Shown here: piece after piece, positions 12,990 to 20,601 of the stretch
Position numbering within the stretch: the first letter of the stretch is position 1
How the letters are laid out: the number at the start of each line of letters is the position of its first letter
Source of the DNA: an uncultured Eubacterium sp.
Lineage (GTDB): Bacteria; Bacillota; Clostridia; Lachnospirales; Lachnospiraceae
Assembly: GCA_900547255.1 (NCBI GenBank)
Contig: URGC01000038.1
Span: 1-20,601 of the forward strand
Direction: 5' to 3'
Length of the DNA stretch: 20,601 bases
Program-made: the position numbers and the translations under genes
The notes under the pieces: generated by a model
Told to the model about the DNA's origin: nothing
Seen by the model: the letters and a program-made list of their open reading frames with translations, nothing else
The model's database searches: none

Positions 12990-15900
12990 TTATGTTGTCT
13001 CTACATTCTTATTGCCATACTTTTTGCGAAGGTCATCTATAAGCTGTGAATTAATGCTTATATTCCTGCTTGCCGGCCATCTGAGCCTGCTCTTTTCTTT
13101 TTCACAGTATATGATAACACTGTCCTTTCCATCAAGGTCTTTTAACATATCTGTAAGTTCTTTTTCTCCATTATGATATGTCTGCTCGTCTGGCATCCTT
13201 ATCCAAAGCGTTCTTGGCACTTCTGAAAATGGAGTAATTTTTTCACATATAAGCTTGCCATTCTCATCAACATTTGCCTGGACGCGTCCTGTTATGAACA
13301 CCTTATCAGTCTGCTCAATCGCATGCCTGTTTTCATTGTAACTCTTAGGAAATACGACAACCTCTATCGTTCCAAACATATCCTCAATCGTTAAGAATGC
13401 CATAAGCTCGCCTCTCTTGGTTGTCATGACCTTCTTATTCATAATCATTCCACCGATTGTCTGCTTGGAATTATCTGCCGCCTTGGTCTCTCCAAGTTCC
13501 GGGTCAATCTCAAAATCGAGTGCATTGGCAGACACATGCTTTTTCCACATTCCCATATATTCATCAAGAGGATGTCCTGTTACATATACGCCAAGTACTT
13601 CTTTTTCGTATTCCAACTTTTCTTCTTTATTATACTCGTCAAGATCAGGAAGCTTTATCTCAAAATCTTCTTTGGCACTATCATCGACAATATCAAATAA
13701 CGACATCTGACCTGAGATTGAATCCTTTCCCTGTCTGTCCGCATTGTCAAGAATCTGTGCATAGACACTCATCATCTGTCTTCTGTTAGCTTCAAATGAG
13801 TCAAATGCCCCTGCTTTAATGAGATTTTCCAGTGTTCTCTTGTTAAGCTCTTTGTGAAGTCTCGCTGTAATATCCTGTATCGACTTGAAATCCCCACTTA
13901 GCTTACGGTCATTAATTATAGCCTCGATTGTAGGTCTTCCAAGTGATTTAACAGCCGATAAGCCAAATCTTATCGCACCATTCTCGTTAGTGAATCCCAT
14001 GTCTGATTTGTTGACATCTGGTGACAATATGCTGATTCCCATCTGGCGGCACGCGTATATATATCCCTCCACCTTGGAAGTATTGTCTGTAACAGACGTA
14101 AGGAGGGCACACATATATTCAACCGGATAATACTGCTTTAAATAAGCCGTCTGATATGACACAACAGCATATCCAGCCGCATGCGACTTATTAAATGCAT
14201 ATGCCGCAAAGCTTATCATTTTATCAAATATGACATTACCAGCTTCCGCAGAAACGCCATTCTTGATACAGCCAGGCACTCCTTCTTCCTCATTGCCGTA
14301 TATGAAATTTTGTCTCTCCTTCTCCATGACTTTGAGCTTTTTCTTAGCCATAGCACGTCTTACAAGGTCACTTCTTCCAAGTGAATATCCGGCAAGGTCA
14401 CGCACTATCTGCATAACCTGTTCCTGATAAACTATAACTCCGTATGTTGGTTTTAAAATAGACTCAAGCTGTGGGCAGTCATATACAATATTATCTTTGT
14501 TATTCTTACCCTCTATATACTGTGGTATATAATCCATTGGACCCGGTCTGTACAGAGAAATTCCGGCTATCAGGTCATCCAGGCATGTAGGTTTAAGCTC
14601 CTTCATGAAGTTCTTCATTCCTGCACTCTCAAGCTGGAATATACCATCACATTTACCAGAGCTTATAAGCTCATACACTTTAGGGTCATCATATCTTATA
14701 TTATTGATTGTGAAATCTGGATTTAATTTCTTTGCAAGTGTCTCAGCATCGCTTATAACCGTCTCTGTTCTAAGTCCGAGGAAATCCATTTTAAGAAGTC
14801 CCAGCTCTTCAAGTGTGTCCTTCTCAAACTGGGCAACAATCTCACCATCAGCTCCGACTGAAAGTGGAACATACTCACCTACAGGCTTACCACTGATAAG
14901 GACACCTGATGCATGTATAGATGCATGTCTTGGAAGTCCTTCCAGCTTCTTACTCATATCAATCAGATTCTTTATCTGTGGGTCTGACTCATATGCCTCT
15001 CTTAAATCAGGATTTTCCTTCAATGCCTTATCTATAGTTATGTTAAGCTCTCTTGGAACCATCTTGGCGATATTATCAACCATGGCATATGGCAGATCAA
15101 GCACTCGTCCAACATCTTTGATAACCGCTCTTGCAGCCATTGTTCCAAATGTTATAATCTGTGACACACAATCCTTGCCATATTTGCTGATAACGTAATC
15201 TATAACCATCTGACGGCCTTCATCACAGAAATCCACGTCAATATCGGGCATGGTTACTCGCTCTGGATTAAGGAAACGTTCAAAGAGCAGGTCATATTTC
15301 ATAGGGTCTATATCTGTTATTGTGAGGGCGTACGAAACAAGGCTTCCCGCAGCCGAACCACGTCCGGGGCCTACAGCAAGATTATTGACTTTGGCATAGT
15401 TAACGTAATCCCACACAATAAGGAAGTAATCAACGAATCCCATTGAATGAATGACAGAAAGCTCATAATTAAGTCTCTGGACTAAATCTTTATGGTCTTT
15501 TACCGGTGTTATAACAACATCTTTTCTGTCTGGAACATCGATACTTGCAGCATACGCCATATGTTCATCAATATCCAGCTCCTTCGTCTCATCCGGATAA
15601 CGCTTTTTAAGTCCTGTAAAACACAGATAATTAAGATATGTCCATGAAGTATAACCTTCTGGAACCTTGAATTCAGGCAGCTTTGTCACTCCAAATTCAA
15701 TCTCGACATTACATCTTTCTGCTATCTTATGTGTATTTTCAAGTGCCTGTGGCGCATATGGGAAAAGTGCCGCCATCTCCTCTGGAGATTTAAGATAGTA
15801 CTGACCTCCAGTATAGCGCATTCTATTCTCATCATTGACCTTCTTGCCTGTCTGGATGCACAGAAGTATGTCGTGCGCCTCCCAGTCCTCCGCATTGATG

Positions 15901-16526
15901 TAATGCGAATCGTTCGTACATACAAGGTCAATTCCAAGCTCATTTGACATTCTTACAAGCTGTGGATTGACATATTTCTGGTCTGGCAGTCCATGATCCT
16001 GCAATTCAAGGAAGAAATTGCCTTTGCCAAATATATTCTCATACCTTTTCGCAGCCTCAACTGCCATCTCATACATACCACGCGCAAGGTATCTTTGCAC
16101 CTCTCCAGCAAGACACGCACTTAAAGCTATGATTCCCTCTGAATATTTCTCAAGAATCTCATAATCAACTCTTGGCTTATAATAGAATCCGTCTATAAAA
16201 CCTGCCGAAACAATTTTCATCAGGTTGTCATATCCTTTATTATTCTCTGCGAGCAGAACAAGATGATAATACTTGTCCTCTCCCATTCCGACCTCTTTAT
16301 CAAATCTCGAACCCGGCGCAACATACACCTCGCATCCAAGAATCGGCTTAATTCCTGCATCTTTGGCAGCCCTGTAGAAATTAATAACGCCATACATAAC
16401 ACCATGGTCTGTGATAGCAAGACTGTCCATACCCAGCTCTTTAGCCCTCGCAACCAGCTCTTTTATCTTACTTGAACCATCAAGCAGTGAATATTCTGTA
16501 TGAACATGTAAATGTGTAAAATTCAT
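12990..16526 (-). CDS. dnaE: DNA polymerase III alpha subunit, DnaE type
   Basis: Replicative-type C-family polymerase. Seen in 1178 residues: an N-terminal PHP domain with intact-looking metal-site motifs (THLHVHTEYSLLDG at 4-17, ITDHG at 38-42, CTNDSHYI at 203-210); a palm/fingers core with GPGRGSAAG (386-394) and the catalytic PDIDVDF (Asp428 and Asp430); GLPRHASIHASGV; helix-hairpin-helix region (DITARLHKELNKRTLENLIKAGAFD); and a C-terminal OB-fold (GGMIMNKKVMTTKRGELMAFLTIED, about 1000-1080). It lacks a 3'-5' exonuclease domain. In Clostridia DnaE normally acts beside PolC, possibly extending primers. An insertion of about 25 residues (around 319-346) interrupts the N-terminal part of the core. 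Weak GGGG before the ATG suggests modest translation. Monocistronic with its own upstream region. Confidence 0.97.
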   Translation of the reverse strand: MNFTHLHVHTEYSLLDGSSKIKELVARAKELGMDSLAITDHGVMYGVINFYRAAKDAGIKPILGCEVYVAPGSRFDKEVGMGEDKYYHLVLLAENNKGYDNLMKIVSAGFIDGFYYKPRVDYEILEKYSEGIIALSACLAGEVQRYLARGMYEMAVEAAKRYENIFGKGNFFLELQDHGLPDQKYVNPQLVRMSNELGIDLVCTNDSHYINAEDWEAHDILLCIQTGKKVNDENRMRYTGGQYYLKSPEEMAALFPYAPQALENTHKIAERCNVEIEFGVTKLPEFKVPEGYTSWTYLNYLCFTGLKKRYPDETKELDIDEHMAYAASIDVPDRKDVVITPVKDHKDLVQRLNYELSVIHSMGFVDYFLIVWDYVNYAKVNNLAVGPGRGSAAGSLVSYALTITDIDPMKYDLLFERFLNPERVTMPDIDVDFCDEGRQMVIDYVISKYGKDCVSQIITFGTMAARAVIKDVGRVLDLPYAMVDNIAKMVPRELNITIDKALKENPDLREAYESDPQIKNLIDMSKKLEGLPRHASIHASGVLISGKPVGEYVPLSVGADGEIVAQFEKDTLEELGLLKMDFLGLRTETVISDAETLAKKLNPDFTINNIRYDDPKVYELISSGKCDGIFQLESAGMKNFMKELKPTCLDDLIAGISLYRPGPMDYIPQYIEGKNNKDNIVYDCPQLESILKPTYGVIVYQEQVMQIVRDLAGYSLGRSDLVRRAMAKKKLKVMEKERQNFIYGNEEEGVPGCIKNGVSAEAGNVIFDKMISFAAYAFNKSHAAGYAVVSYQTAYLKQYYPVEYMCALLTSVTDNTSKVEGYIYACRQMGISILSPDVNKSDMGFTNENGAIRFGLSAVKSLGRPTIEAIINDRKLSGDFKSIQDITARLHKELNKRTLENLIKAGAFDSFEANRRQMMSVYAQILDNADRQGKDSISGQMSLFDIVDDSAKEDFEIKLPDLDEYNKEEKLEYEKEVLGVYVTGHPLDEYMGMWKKHVSANALDFEIDPELGETKAADNSKQTIGGMIMNKKVMTTKRGELMAFLTIEDMFGTIEVVVFPKSYNENRHAIEQTDKVFITGRVQANVDENGKLICEKITPFSEVPRTLWIRMPDEQTYHNGEKELTDMLKDLDGKDSVIIYCEKEKSRLRWPASRNISINSQLIDDLRKKYGNKNVETT

Positions 16527-16557
16527 ATTATCCCCAATCCGACAACTTTAATTCAAT

Positions 16558-16591
16558 AATTCATGCATTGCAACCATCAAAAGCATGAATT
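16558..16591 (-). repeat. Inverted repeat in the dnaE leader
   Basis: AATTCATGC (16558-16566) and GCATGAATT (16583-16591) form a 9-bp stem with a 16-nt loop, about 32 bp before the dnaE start and downstream of the candidate promoter. It has no T-tract after it, so it is not a terminator; a leader hairpin or operator is possible. Confidence 0.5.
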
Positions 16592-16604
16592 TCCAACTAA
16601 TAAT

Positions 16605-16633
16605 ATCCTAGCACAATTTGCTATAAATGTGTA
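16605..16633 (-). promoter_or_regulatory. Candidate extended -10 promoter of dnaE
   Basis: On the minus strand TACACA (16633-16628), a 17-bp spacer and TAGGAT (16610-16605) preceded by TGC, an extended -10. It lies inside the span of the larger inverted repeat at 16611-16662. Match is moderate. Confidence 0.35.
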
Positions 16634-16662
16634 GCTGTGAATGTATTACTGTAAAATTGTGC
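16611..16662. repeat. Long-spaced inverted repeat around the dnaE promoter
   Basis: GCACAATTT (16611-16619) and AAATTGTGC (16654-16662) are exact complements 34 bp apart. One arm abuts the candidate -10 and the other lies upstream of the -35, a layout that could suit a looping or cooperative operator. No regulator is identified. Confidence 0.45.
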
Positions 16663-16714
16663 CTTTTATGATACAATAGAAACAACGCAGCCTATATATG
16701 TACGCAATCTAAAT

Positions 16715-16747
16715 AATGCAGGAATGTAAAATATACATTCCTGCATT
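16715..16747 (-). terminator. Intrinsic terminator downstream of ftsH
   Basis: A perfect 14-bp stem (16715-16728 with 16734-16747) closes a 5-nt loop. On the minus strand it is followed by TTATTT. It lies about 90 bp after the ftsH stop; with A/T tracts on both sides it may work in both directions. The 3' T-tract is imperfect. Confidence 0.75.
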
Positions 16748-16835
16748 TAAATTTAAATCCGTCTCGTCTATATCACAGATACCCTGAAACCATTAATTAT
16801 TCCATATGCCTGCTAACAGACTCAAACTTATTATC

Positions 16836-19238
16836 TTACTCCTCAGAAGAATTATCTTCTGTTTTTTTATCATCTGACACAGGCTTATCTGAATTATTTT
16901 CAGCCGCCTCAAGTTCTGCTTCTTTCTGCTGTTTTTCTTCTCTCTTCTTCTCATCAAGCTTTTCCCAGAAATCATCCACAGGACCGTGAACTGTTGAAGA
17001 ATAACTTCCATCTTCATTAAATGTTACGCTCTCTGCAACTTTTTCTGACTTGCTCATATCAGAAGTATCCACTGGTTCAGGAAGTCCTTTGACTCTTCTG
17101 TATATCTTCATGAACTCCTTACCAGTAATAGTCTCTTTATCGTAAAGATACTTGGCAATCTCGTCAAGAACATCTCTGTTCTCAAGAAGGAGCTGCTTAG
17201 CTTCTTCATAGCATTTCTTGAGAAGCTGCTTAACTTCTTCATCAATCATGGCTGCTGTCTCATCTGAACAGTTAAGTCTTGCGCCGCCATCGAGATACTT
17301 GCTCTCAACAGTCTCAAGGCTCATAAGTCCAAATTCCTCAGACATACCATACTGTGTAATCATCTCTCTTGCAATCTTAGTTGCCTTCTCGATATCGTTA
17401 GAAGCACCTGTTGTAATTGTACCAAATACAACTTCCTCTGCCGCACGTCCACCTAAGAGTGTGACAAGTCTTGCCATAAGCTCATCCTTAGACATAAGAT
17501 ACTTCTCTTCCTCTGGAACCTGCATTACATAACCAAGAGAGCCCATTGTTCTAGGGACAATAGTAATCTTCTGGACTGGCTCTGCATCCTTCTTGAGAGC
17601 TGTTATAAGTGCATGACCTACTTCGTGGTATGCAACTGTTCTCTTCTCCTGCTTGCTGAGGATTCTGTCTTTCTTCTCCTTACCAGCAATAACAACCTCA
17701 ACTGCCTCAAAAAGGTCTTTCTGTGTAACAACGCTTCTGCCATTCTTAACTGCTGATATGGCAGCTTCGTTAATCATATTGGCAAGGTCTGAACCAACCG
17801 CACCGCTTGTTGCAAGACCAATCTCTTCAAGATCTACTGTATCATCCATAAGGACATCCTTAGAATGAACCTTGAGTACATCAACTCGTCCCTTGAGATC
17901 TGGCTTATCAACGATAATTCTTCTATCAAGACGGCCTGGTCTTAAAAGTGCCTTATCAAGAACTTCTGGTCTATTAGTAGCTGCAAGGATAAATAATCCC
18001 TTAGATGAATCAAAACCATCCATCTCTGCAAGAAGCTGGTTCAATGTCTGCTCACGCTCATCATTGCCACCGCCATATCTTGAATCACGGCTCTTACCTA
18101 TAGCATCAATCTCATCAATAAATATAATACATGGTGCCTGTTTCTGGGCTTCCTTGAACAAATCTCTTACTCTTGAAGCACCGACACCTACGAACATTTC
18201 TACGAAATCAGAACCTGCAAGCGAGAAGAATGGCACATTAGCCTCTCCTGCAACAGCCTTGGCAAGAAGTGTCTTACCAGTTCCCGGAGGTCCTACAAGA
18301 AGTGCACCCTTAGGAAGCTTGGCTCCAATCTTTGAATATTTATCAGGGTTATGAAGGAAATCAACAATCTCCTTGAGAGACTCCTTAGCCTCATCCTGAC
18401 CTGCTACGTCCTTAAATGTAACACCTGTCTTTTTCTGTACATATACCTTGGCTGTGTTCTTGCCGACACCCATGCCGCCCATGATTCCACCGCCGCTTCC
18501 CATTTTCTTGTATATGAAACCAAACATGGCAAACATAAGAAGAATTGGAATAACATATGCTACAAGGAATTCTATTATAGAAGAACTTGAATCTGGAATG
18601 TGTCCTGATACCTTAATGTCTGGGAGCTGCTTTAACTCCTGAATCAGTTCATCATCTCCTACATATCCTGTATAATAAGTATAACTTACCGGAGTTCCCC
18701 ACACACTCTCTTCAACATAACCTTCTATTGGCTTGATAACAAGCTTGTCGGAATCAAACTCAACCTCTGCAACATTGCCATCTTCAACCATCTTGATAAA
18801 TTCAGTGTATGATATCTCTTTGTATCTGGCACTGTTAACAAGGCTTCTCAAAAGAGTTATTCCTATAACTGACACAACAAGAACAATCAACATGCCAATT
18901 ATCATATTGTAGTTCTTTTTCTTATTATTATTGTTCTGGTTATTATTACCACGATTGTTATTACGGTTATTGTTATATCCGTTAGGACCTCCCTGTGGGT
19001 TGTATCCATTATAGCCGTTATAACCCCCCTGTCCATTGTAACCGCCAGGTCCGCCATATCCTCCCGGACCATTATAACCATTGCCAGGTCTTCCATTATA
19101 TCCCTGTCCCGGCTGTCCGTTATATCCAGCACCCGGTCTTTGTCCATATCCATTAGGATTATTATATCCATTCTGGTTCTGTCCATTATTACCATTCTGC
19201 TGGTTATTATTGTTAGTGTTACGTTCTTCGTTTCCCAT
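16836..19238 (-). CDS. ftsH: ATP-dependent zinc metalloprotease FtsH with long low-complexity N-terminus
   Basis: Membrane-anchored AAA+ protease that degrades misfolded membrane and regulatory proteins. Seen in 800 residues: first membrane helix at 112-130, extracytoplasmic domain 131-220, second helix 221-243. AAA+ domain with Walker A GPPGTGKT (316-323), pore loop MFVG, Walker B IIFIDEIDA (371-379) and second-region-of-homology TNRPEVLDKALLRPGRLDRR. Zinc protease motif HEVGH (538-542) with third ligand in ASNDIEKAT. A charged Glu/Lys tail covers about 705-800. Residues 1-110 are a disordered Asn/Gly/Tyr/Gln/Pro head made of GYNG-type repeats; ordinary FtsH starts only a few residues before the first helix. 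AGGAG lies 9 nt before the ATG. Total length exceeds the usual 600-700. Confidence 0.97.
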   Translation of the reverse strand: MGNEERNTNNNNQQNGNNGQNQNGYNNPNGYGQRPGAGYNGQPGQGYNGRPGNGYNGPGGYGGPGGYNGQGGYNGYNGYNPQGGPNGYNNNRNNNRGNNNQNNNNKKKNYNMIIGMLIVLVVSVIGITLLRSLVNSARYKEISYTEFIKMVEDGNVAEVEFDSDKLVIKPIEGYVEESVWGTPVSYTYYTGYVGDDELIQELKQLPDIKVSGHIPDSSSSIIEFLVAYVIPILLMFAMFGFIYKKMGSGGGIMGGMGVGKNTAKVYVQKKTGVTFKDVAGQDEAKESLKEIVDFLHNPDKYSKIGAKLPKGALLVGPPGTGKTLLAKAVAGEANVPFFSLAGSDFVEMFVGVGASRVRDLFKEAQKQAPCIIFIDEIDAIGKSRDSRYGGGNDEREQTLNQLLAEMDGFDSSKGLFILAATNRPEVLDKALLRPGRLDRRIIVDKPDLKGRVDVLKVHSKDVLMDDTVDLEEIGLATSGAVGSDLANMINEAAISAVKNGRSVVTQKDLFEAVEVVIAGKEKKDRILSKQEKRTVAYHEVGHALITALKKDAEPVQKITIVPRTMGSLGYVMQVPEEEKYLMSKDELMARLVTLLGGRAAEEVVFGTITTGASNDIEKATKIAREMITQYGMSEEFGLMSLETVESKYLDGGARLNCSDETAAMIDEEVKQLLKKCYEEAKQLLLENRDVLDEIAKYLYDKETITGKEFMKIYRRVKGLPEPVDTSDMSKSEKVAESVTFNEDGSYSSTVHGPVDDFWEKLDEKKREEKQQKEAELEAAENNSDKPVSDDKKTEDNSSEE
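18915..19215 (-). repeat. GYN-type repeats encoding the FtsH low-complexity head
   Basis: The minus strand encodes residues 8-108 of FtsH as imperfect repeats of GGxTATAATGG-like units (protein GYNG, PGGYGG, QGGYNGYNGYN), flanked by Asn runs (NNNNQQNG at the start, NNNRNNNRGNNNQNNNN at the end). The DNA is imperfectly tandem, so length variation between strains by slippage is plausible. Confidence 0.75.
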
Positions 19239-19347
19239 TAAGTTAATCTCCTCAGATTATATTCAGGTACGCTTAATGCGTTATGAATTTCACTAATTTC
19301 TTATTTCTTTCTTATTAAATAACTGTCAAATAAAAAATCACTCGTTT

Positions 19348-19376
19348 ATTATATAGAGTAACCATCTATAAATCAA
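19348..19376 (-). promoter_or_regulatory. Sigma-A promoter of ftsH
   Basis: On the minus strand TTGATT (19376-19371), a 17-bp spacer and a perfect TATAAT (19353-19348). The transcript would begin near 19341 and carry a leader of about 100 nt. Confidence 0.65.
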
Positions 19377-19430
19377 TTAAAAAAAAATTATTTTTCAAAA
19401 AAGATTTATAATTTATTTTTTAAAAATAGG

Positions 19431-19459
19431 TGGAAATAAACCACAACTCGTTGTATAAT
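19431..19459 (+). promoter_or_regulatory. Candidate upstream promoter of pyrG
   Basis: TGGAAA (19431-19436), a 17-bp spacer and a perfect TATAAT (19454-19459). It lies upstream of the leader hairpin, so transcripts from it would pass through the putative attenuator. A second perfect TATAAT at 19543-19548, without a good -35, could start transcripts beyond the hairpin. Confidence 0.5.
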
Positions 19460-19483
19460 AATTCACAGATATATTTGATAGAG

Positions 19484-19518
19484 CCGGTGGTGATATTTTG
19501 CTACCGGATATTTTTATT
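19484..19518 (+). terminator. Terminator-like hairpin in the pyrG leader (candidate attenuator)
   Basis: CCGGTGG (19484-19490) pairs with CTACCGG (19501-19507), a 7-bp stem with one G-T pair and a 10-nt loop, followed by ATATTTTTATT. Known: pyrG in several Firmicutes is controlled by CTP through a leader terminator. Here the position fits, but the initial G-run needed for that mechanism is not seen. Confidence 0.55.
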
Positions 19519-19580
19519 AAATTATACTTAATTATCTATTACTATAATTTGAGCCGAATAACGGCAGAACGGAGGAGGCT

Positions 19581-20601
19581 ATGCCTGTTAAATACGTATT
19601 CGTCACTGGTGGTGTTGTATCAGGACTCGGAAAGGGAATCACTGCAGCGTCTTTAGGCCGCTTACTTAAAGCCCGTGGTTTCAAGGTTACAATGCAGAAG
19701 TTTGACCCATACATTAATATTGACCCAGGAACAATGAATCCAATTCAGCACGGAGAAGTTTTCGTAACTGATGATGGTGCAGAGACAGATCTTGACCTTG
19801 GACACTATGAGAGATTCATTGACGAAAGCCTTAACAAGAATTCTAATGTTACTACTGGTAAAGTTTACTGGACAGTACTTCAGAAAGAACGTCGTGGAGA
19901 TTTTGGTGGAGGTACAGTTCAGGTAATTCCACATATTACTAATGAAATCAAGAGCAGATTTTACCGTGATTACTCTTCTGACGATGTAAAGATTGCCATT
20001 ATCGAAGTTGGCGGTACTGTTGGTGATATCGAGAGCCAGCCATTCTTGGAGGCAATAAGACAGTTCCAGCATGAGGTTGGACATGAGAATGCTATTCTTT
20101 GTCATGTAACACTTATTCCTTATTTAAGAGCTTCTGGAGAGATGAAGACTAAGCCTACACAGGCAAGTGTCAAGGAACTTCAGGGAATGGGTATCCAGCC
20201 AGATATCATTGTGTGCCGTACAGAGCACCCACTTGATAAAGGTCTTAAAGAAAAAATTGCATTATTCTGTAATGTACCTAAGTCACACGTACTTCAGAAT
20301 CTTGACGTTGATATTCTCTATGATGCTCCACTTGCTATGGAAGAGGAACATCTTGCACAGGTTGCATGTGAATGTCTTAACCTTGAGTGTCCTGAACCAG
20401 ACCTTAAGGAATGGAGAGACATGTGTACAGCATGGAAGAACCCAACAAGAAAGGTCGACATTGCCCTTGTTGGCAAATATACTCAGTTACACGATGCATA
20501 TATCAGTGTTGTTGAAGCATTAAAGCATGGTGGTGTTGCTAACTCTGCTGAAGTCAACATCAAATGGGTTGACTCAGAATTGGTTAACAAAGACAATGTT
20601 G
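19581..20601 (+). CDS. pyrG: CTP synthase (partial, N-terminal two thirds)
   Basis: Makes CTP from UTP, ATP and glutamine, the last step of pyrimidine nucleotide synthesis. The reading frame opens at the ATG at 19581 (MPVKYVFVTGGVVSGLGKG) behind GGAGGAG and runs off the window after 340 codons of an expected 530 or so. Seen: amidoligase domain with the P-loop-like GGVVSGLGKGI, QKFDPYINIDPGTMNP, DDGAETDLDLGHYERF, EVGGTVGDIES and SGEMKTKPTQ, all typical synthase-domain motifs. The glutamine amidotransferase domain begins near the end (VDIALVGKYTQLHDAYISV), so its catalytic Cys lies outside the window. It is the only plus-strand gene here, divergent from ftsH, with a candidate leader attenuator. 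Confidence 0.97.
   Translation, partial: MPVKYVFVTGGVVSGLGKGITAASLGRLLKARGFKVTMQKFDPYINIDPGTMNPIQHGEVFVTDDGAETDLDLGHYERFIDESLNKNSNVTTGKVYWTVLQKERRGDFGGGTVQVIPHITNEIKSRFYRDYSSDDVKIAIIEVGGTVGDIESQPFLEAIRQFQHEVGHENAILCHVTLIPYLRASGEMKTKPTQASVKELQGMGIQPDIIVCRTEHPLDKGLKEKIALFCNVPKSHVLQNLDVDILYDAPLAMEEEHLAQVACECLNLECPEPDLKEWRDMCTAWKNPTRKVDIALVGKYTQLHDAYISVVEALKHGGVANSAEVNIKWVDSELVNKDNV

Larger units (their letters stand above)
16527..16835. other. Intergenic region between ftsH and dnaE
   Basis: This 309-bp gap has no gene. It holds the ftsH terminator (16715-16747), a candidate dnaE promoter (16605-16633) and two inverted repeats in or near the dnaE leader (16558-16591 and 16611-16662), given as separate entries. 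I see no recognisable RNA gene or small coding frame with a ribosome site. Confidence 0.7.
19239..19580. other. Divergent promoter region between ftsH and pyrG
   Basis: This gap of about 340 bp carries no gene. It is very AT-rich in the middle (19370-19440). It contains the ftsH promoter (19348-19376) reading left, candidate pyrG promoters reading right (19431-19459 and a -10 at 19543-19548) and a terminator-like leader hairpin (19484-19518). A further perfect TTGACA on the minus strand at 19329-19324 lacks a good -10. No CIRCE or full CtsR box was found for ftsH. Confidence 0.7.

Noticed and set aside
19320..19365. CIRCE or CtsR operator upstream of ftsH
   Set aside because: Only an isolated GTCAAA half-site and short ACTC/GAGT arms are present; spacing and arm length do not fit either operator.
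19532..20105. Minus-strand open frames opposite pyrG
   Set aside because: They are antisense shadows of the clearly coding pyrG frame.

Overview
The window looks like chromosome from a low-to-medium GC clostridial gut bacterium, most likely a Lachnospiraceae member (Roseburia/Agathobacter/Lachnospira type). This is inferred from gene order and protein style. Almost every gene lies on the minus strand; only pyrG at the right end reads rightward. No tRNA, rRNA, CRISPR array or transposase was seen.

Region 1 (1 to about 3800) is the terminal part of an integrated mobile element, probably a Tn1549/CTn-like integrative conjugative element (ICE). Reading leftward it holds a DUF6075-like gene, a 57-aa DUF3970-like gene, parA, parB, a RepA_N-type replication initiator, and the start of a small DUF6050-like membrane protein cut by the window edge. 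The genes overlap or abut and look like one translationally coupled operon for maintenance and replication. Inside the initiator gene lies an array of nearly seven 23-bp direct repeats, each carrying a short palindrome, next to an AT-rich block of 15-bp repeats. This is the architecture of a replication origin embedded in its own rep gene. Because 23 is not a multiple of three, the DNA repeat is read in all three frames and yields a 23-residue protein repeat. A strong leftward terminator, a palindrome and a pair of direct repeats one helical turn apart separate the element from the 3' end of lysS, so this is probably an attachment-site end.

Region 2 (3821 to 9790) is a housekeeping block read leftward: argF, a small three-helix membrane protein, birA, a DUF6145-like gene, dusB, greA and lysS. 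Spacings are tight (1- and 8-bp overlaps, 6- to 17-bp gaps) except for a gap of about 140 bp before greA. A good sigma-A promoter precedes argF.

Region 3 (9794 to 12983) holds a secreted SH3/cell-wall-hydrolase protein, a TrmH/SpoU-family RNA methyltransferase and pfkA. The hydrolase gene has a strong promoter and, just downstream of it, a pair of sites fitting the WalR (YycF) consensus. Region 4 (12990 to 19238) carries dnaE and ftsH. FtsH has an extraordinary Asn/Gly/Tyr/Gln-rich, prion-like stretch of about 110 residues before its first membrane helix. Region 5 (19239 to 20601) is a divergent promoter region followed by the first two thirds of pyrG, whose leader contains a terminator-like hairpin.

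Most of the chromosome is ordinary core metabolism, translation and replication. The unusual material is the in-gene origin, the ICE/lysS junction, the FtsH low-complexity head, the WalR-like control region and the pyrG leader.
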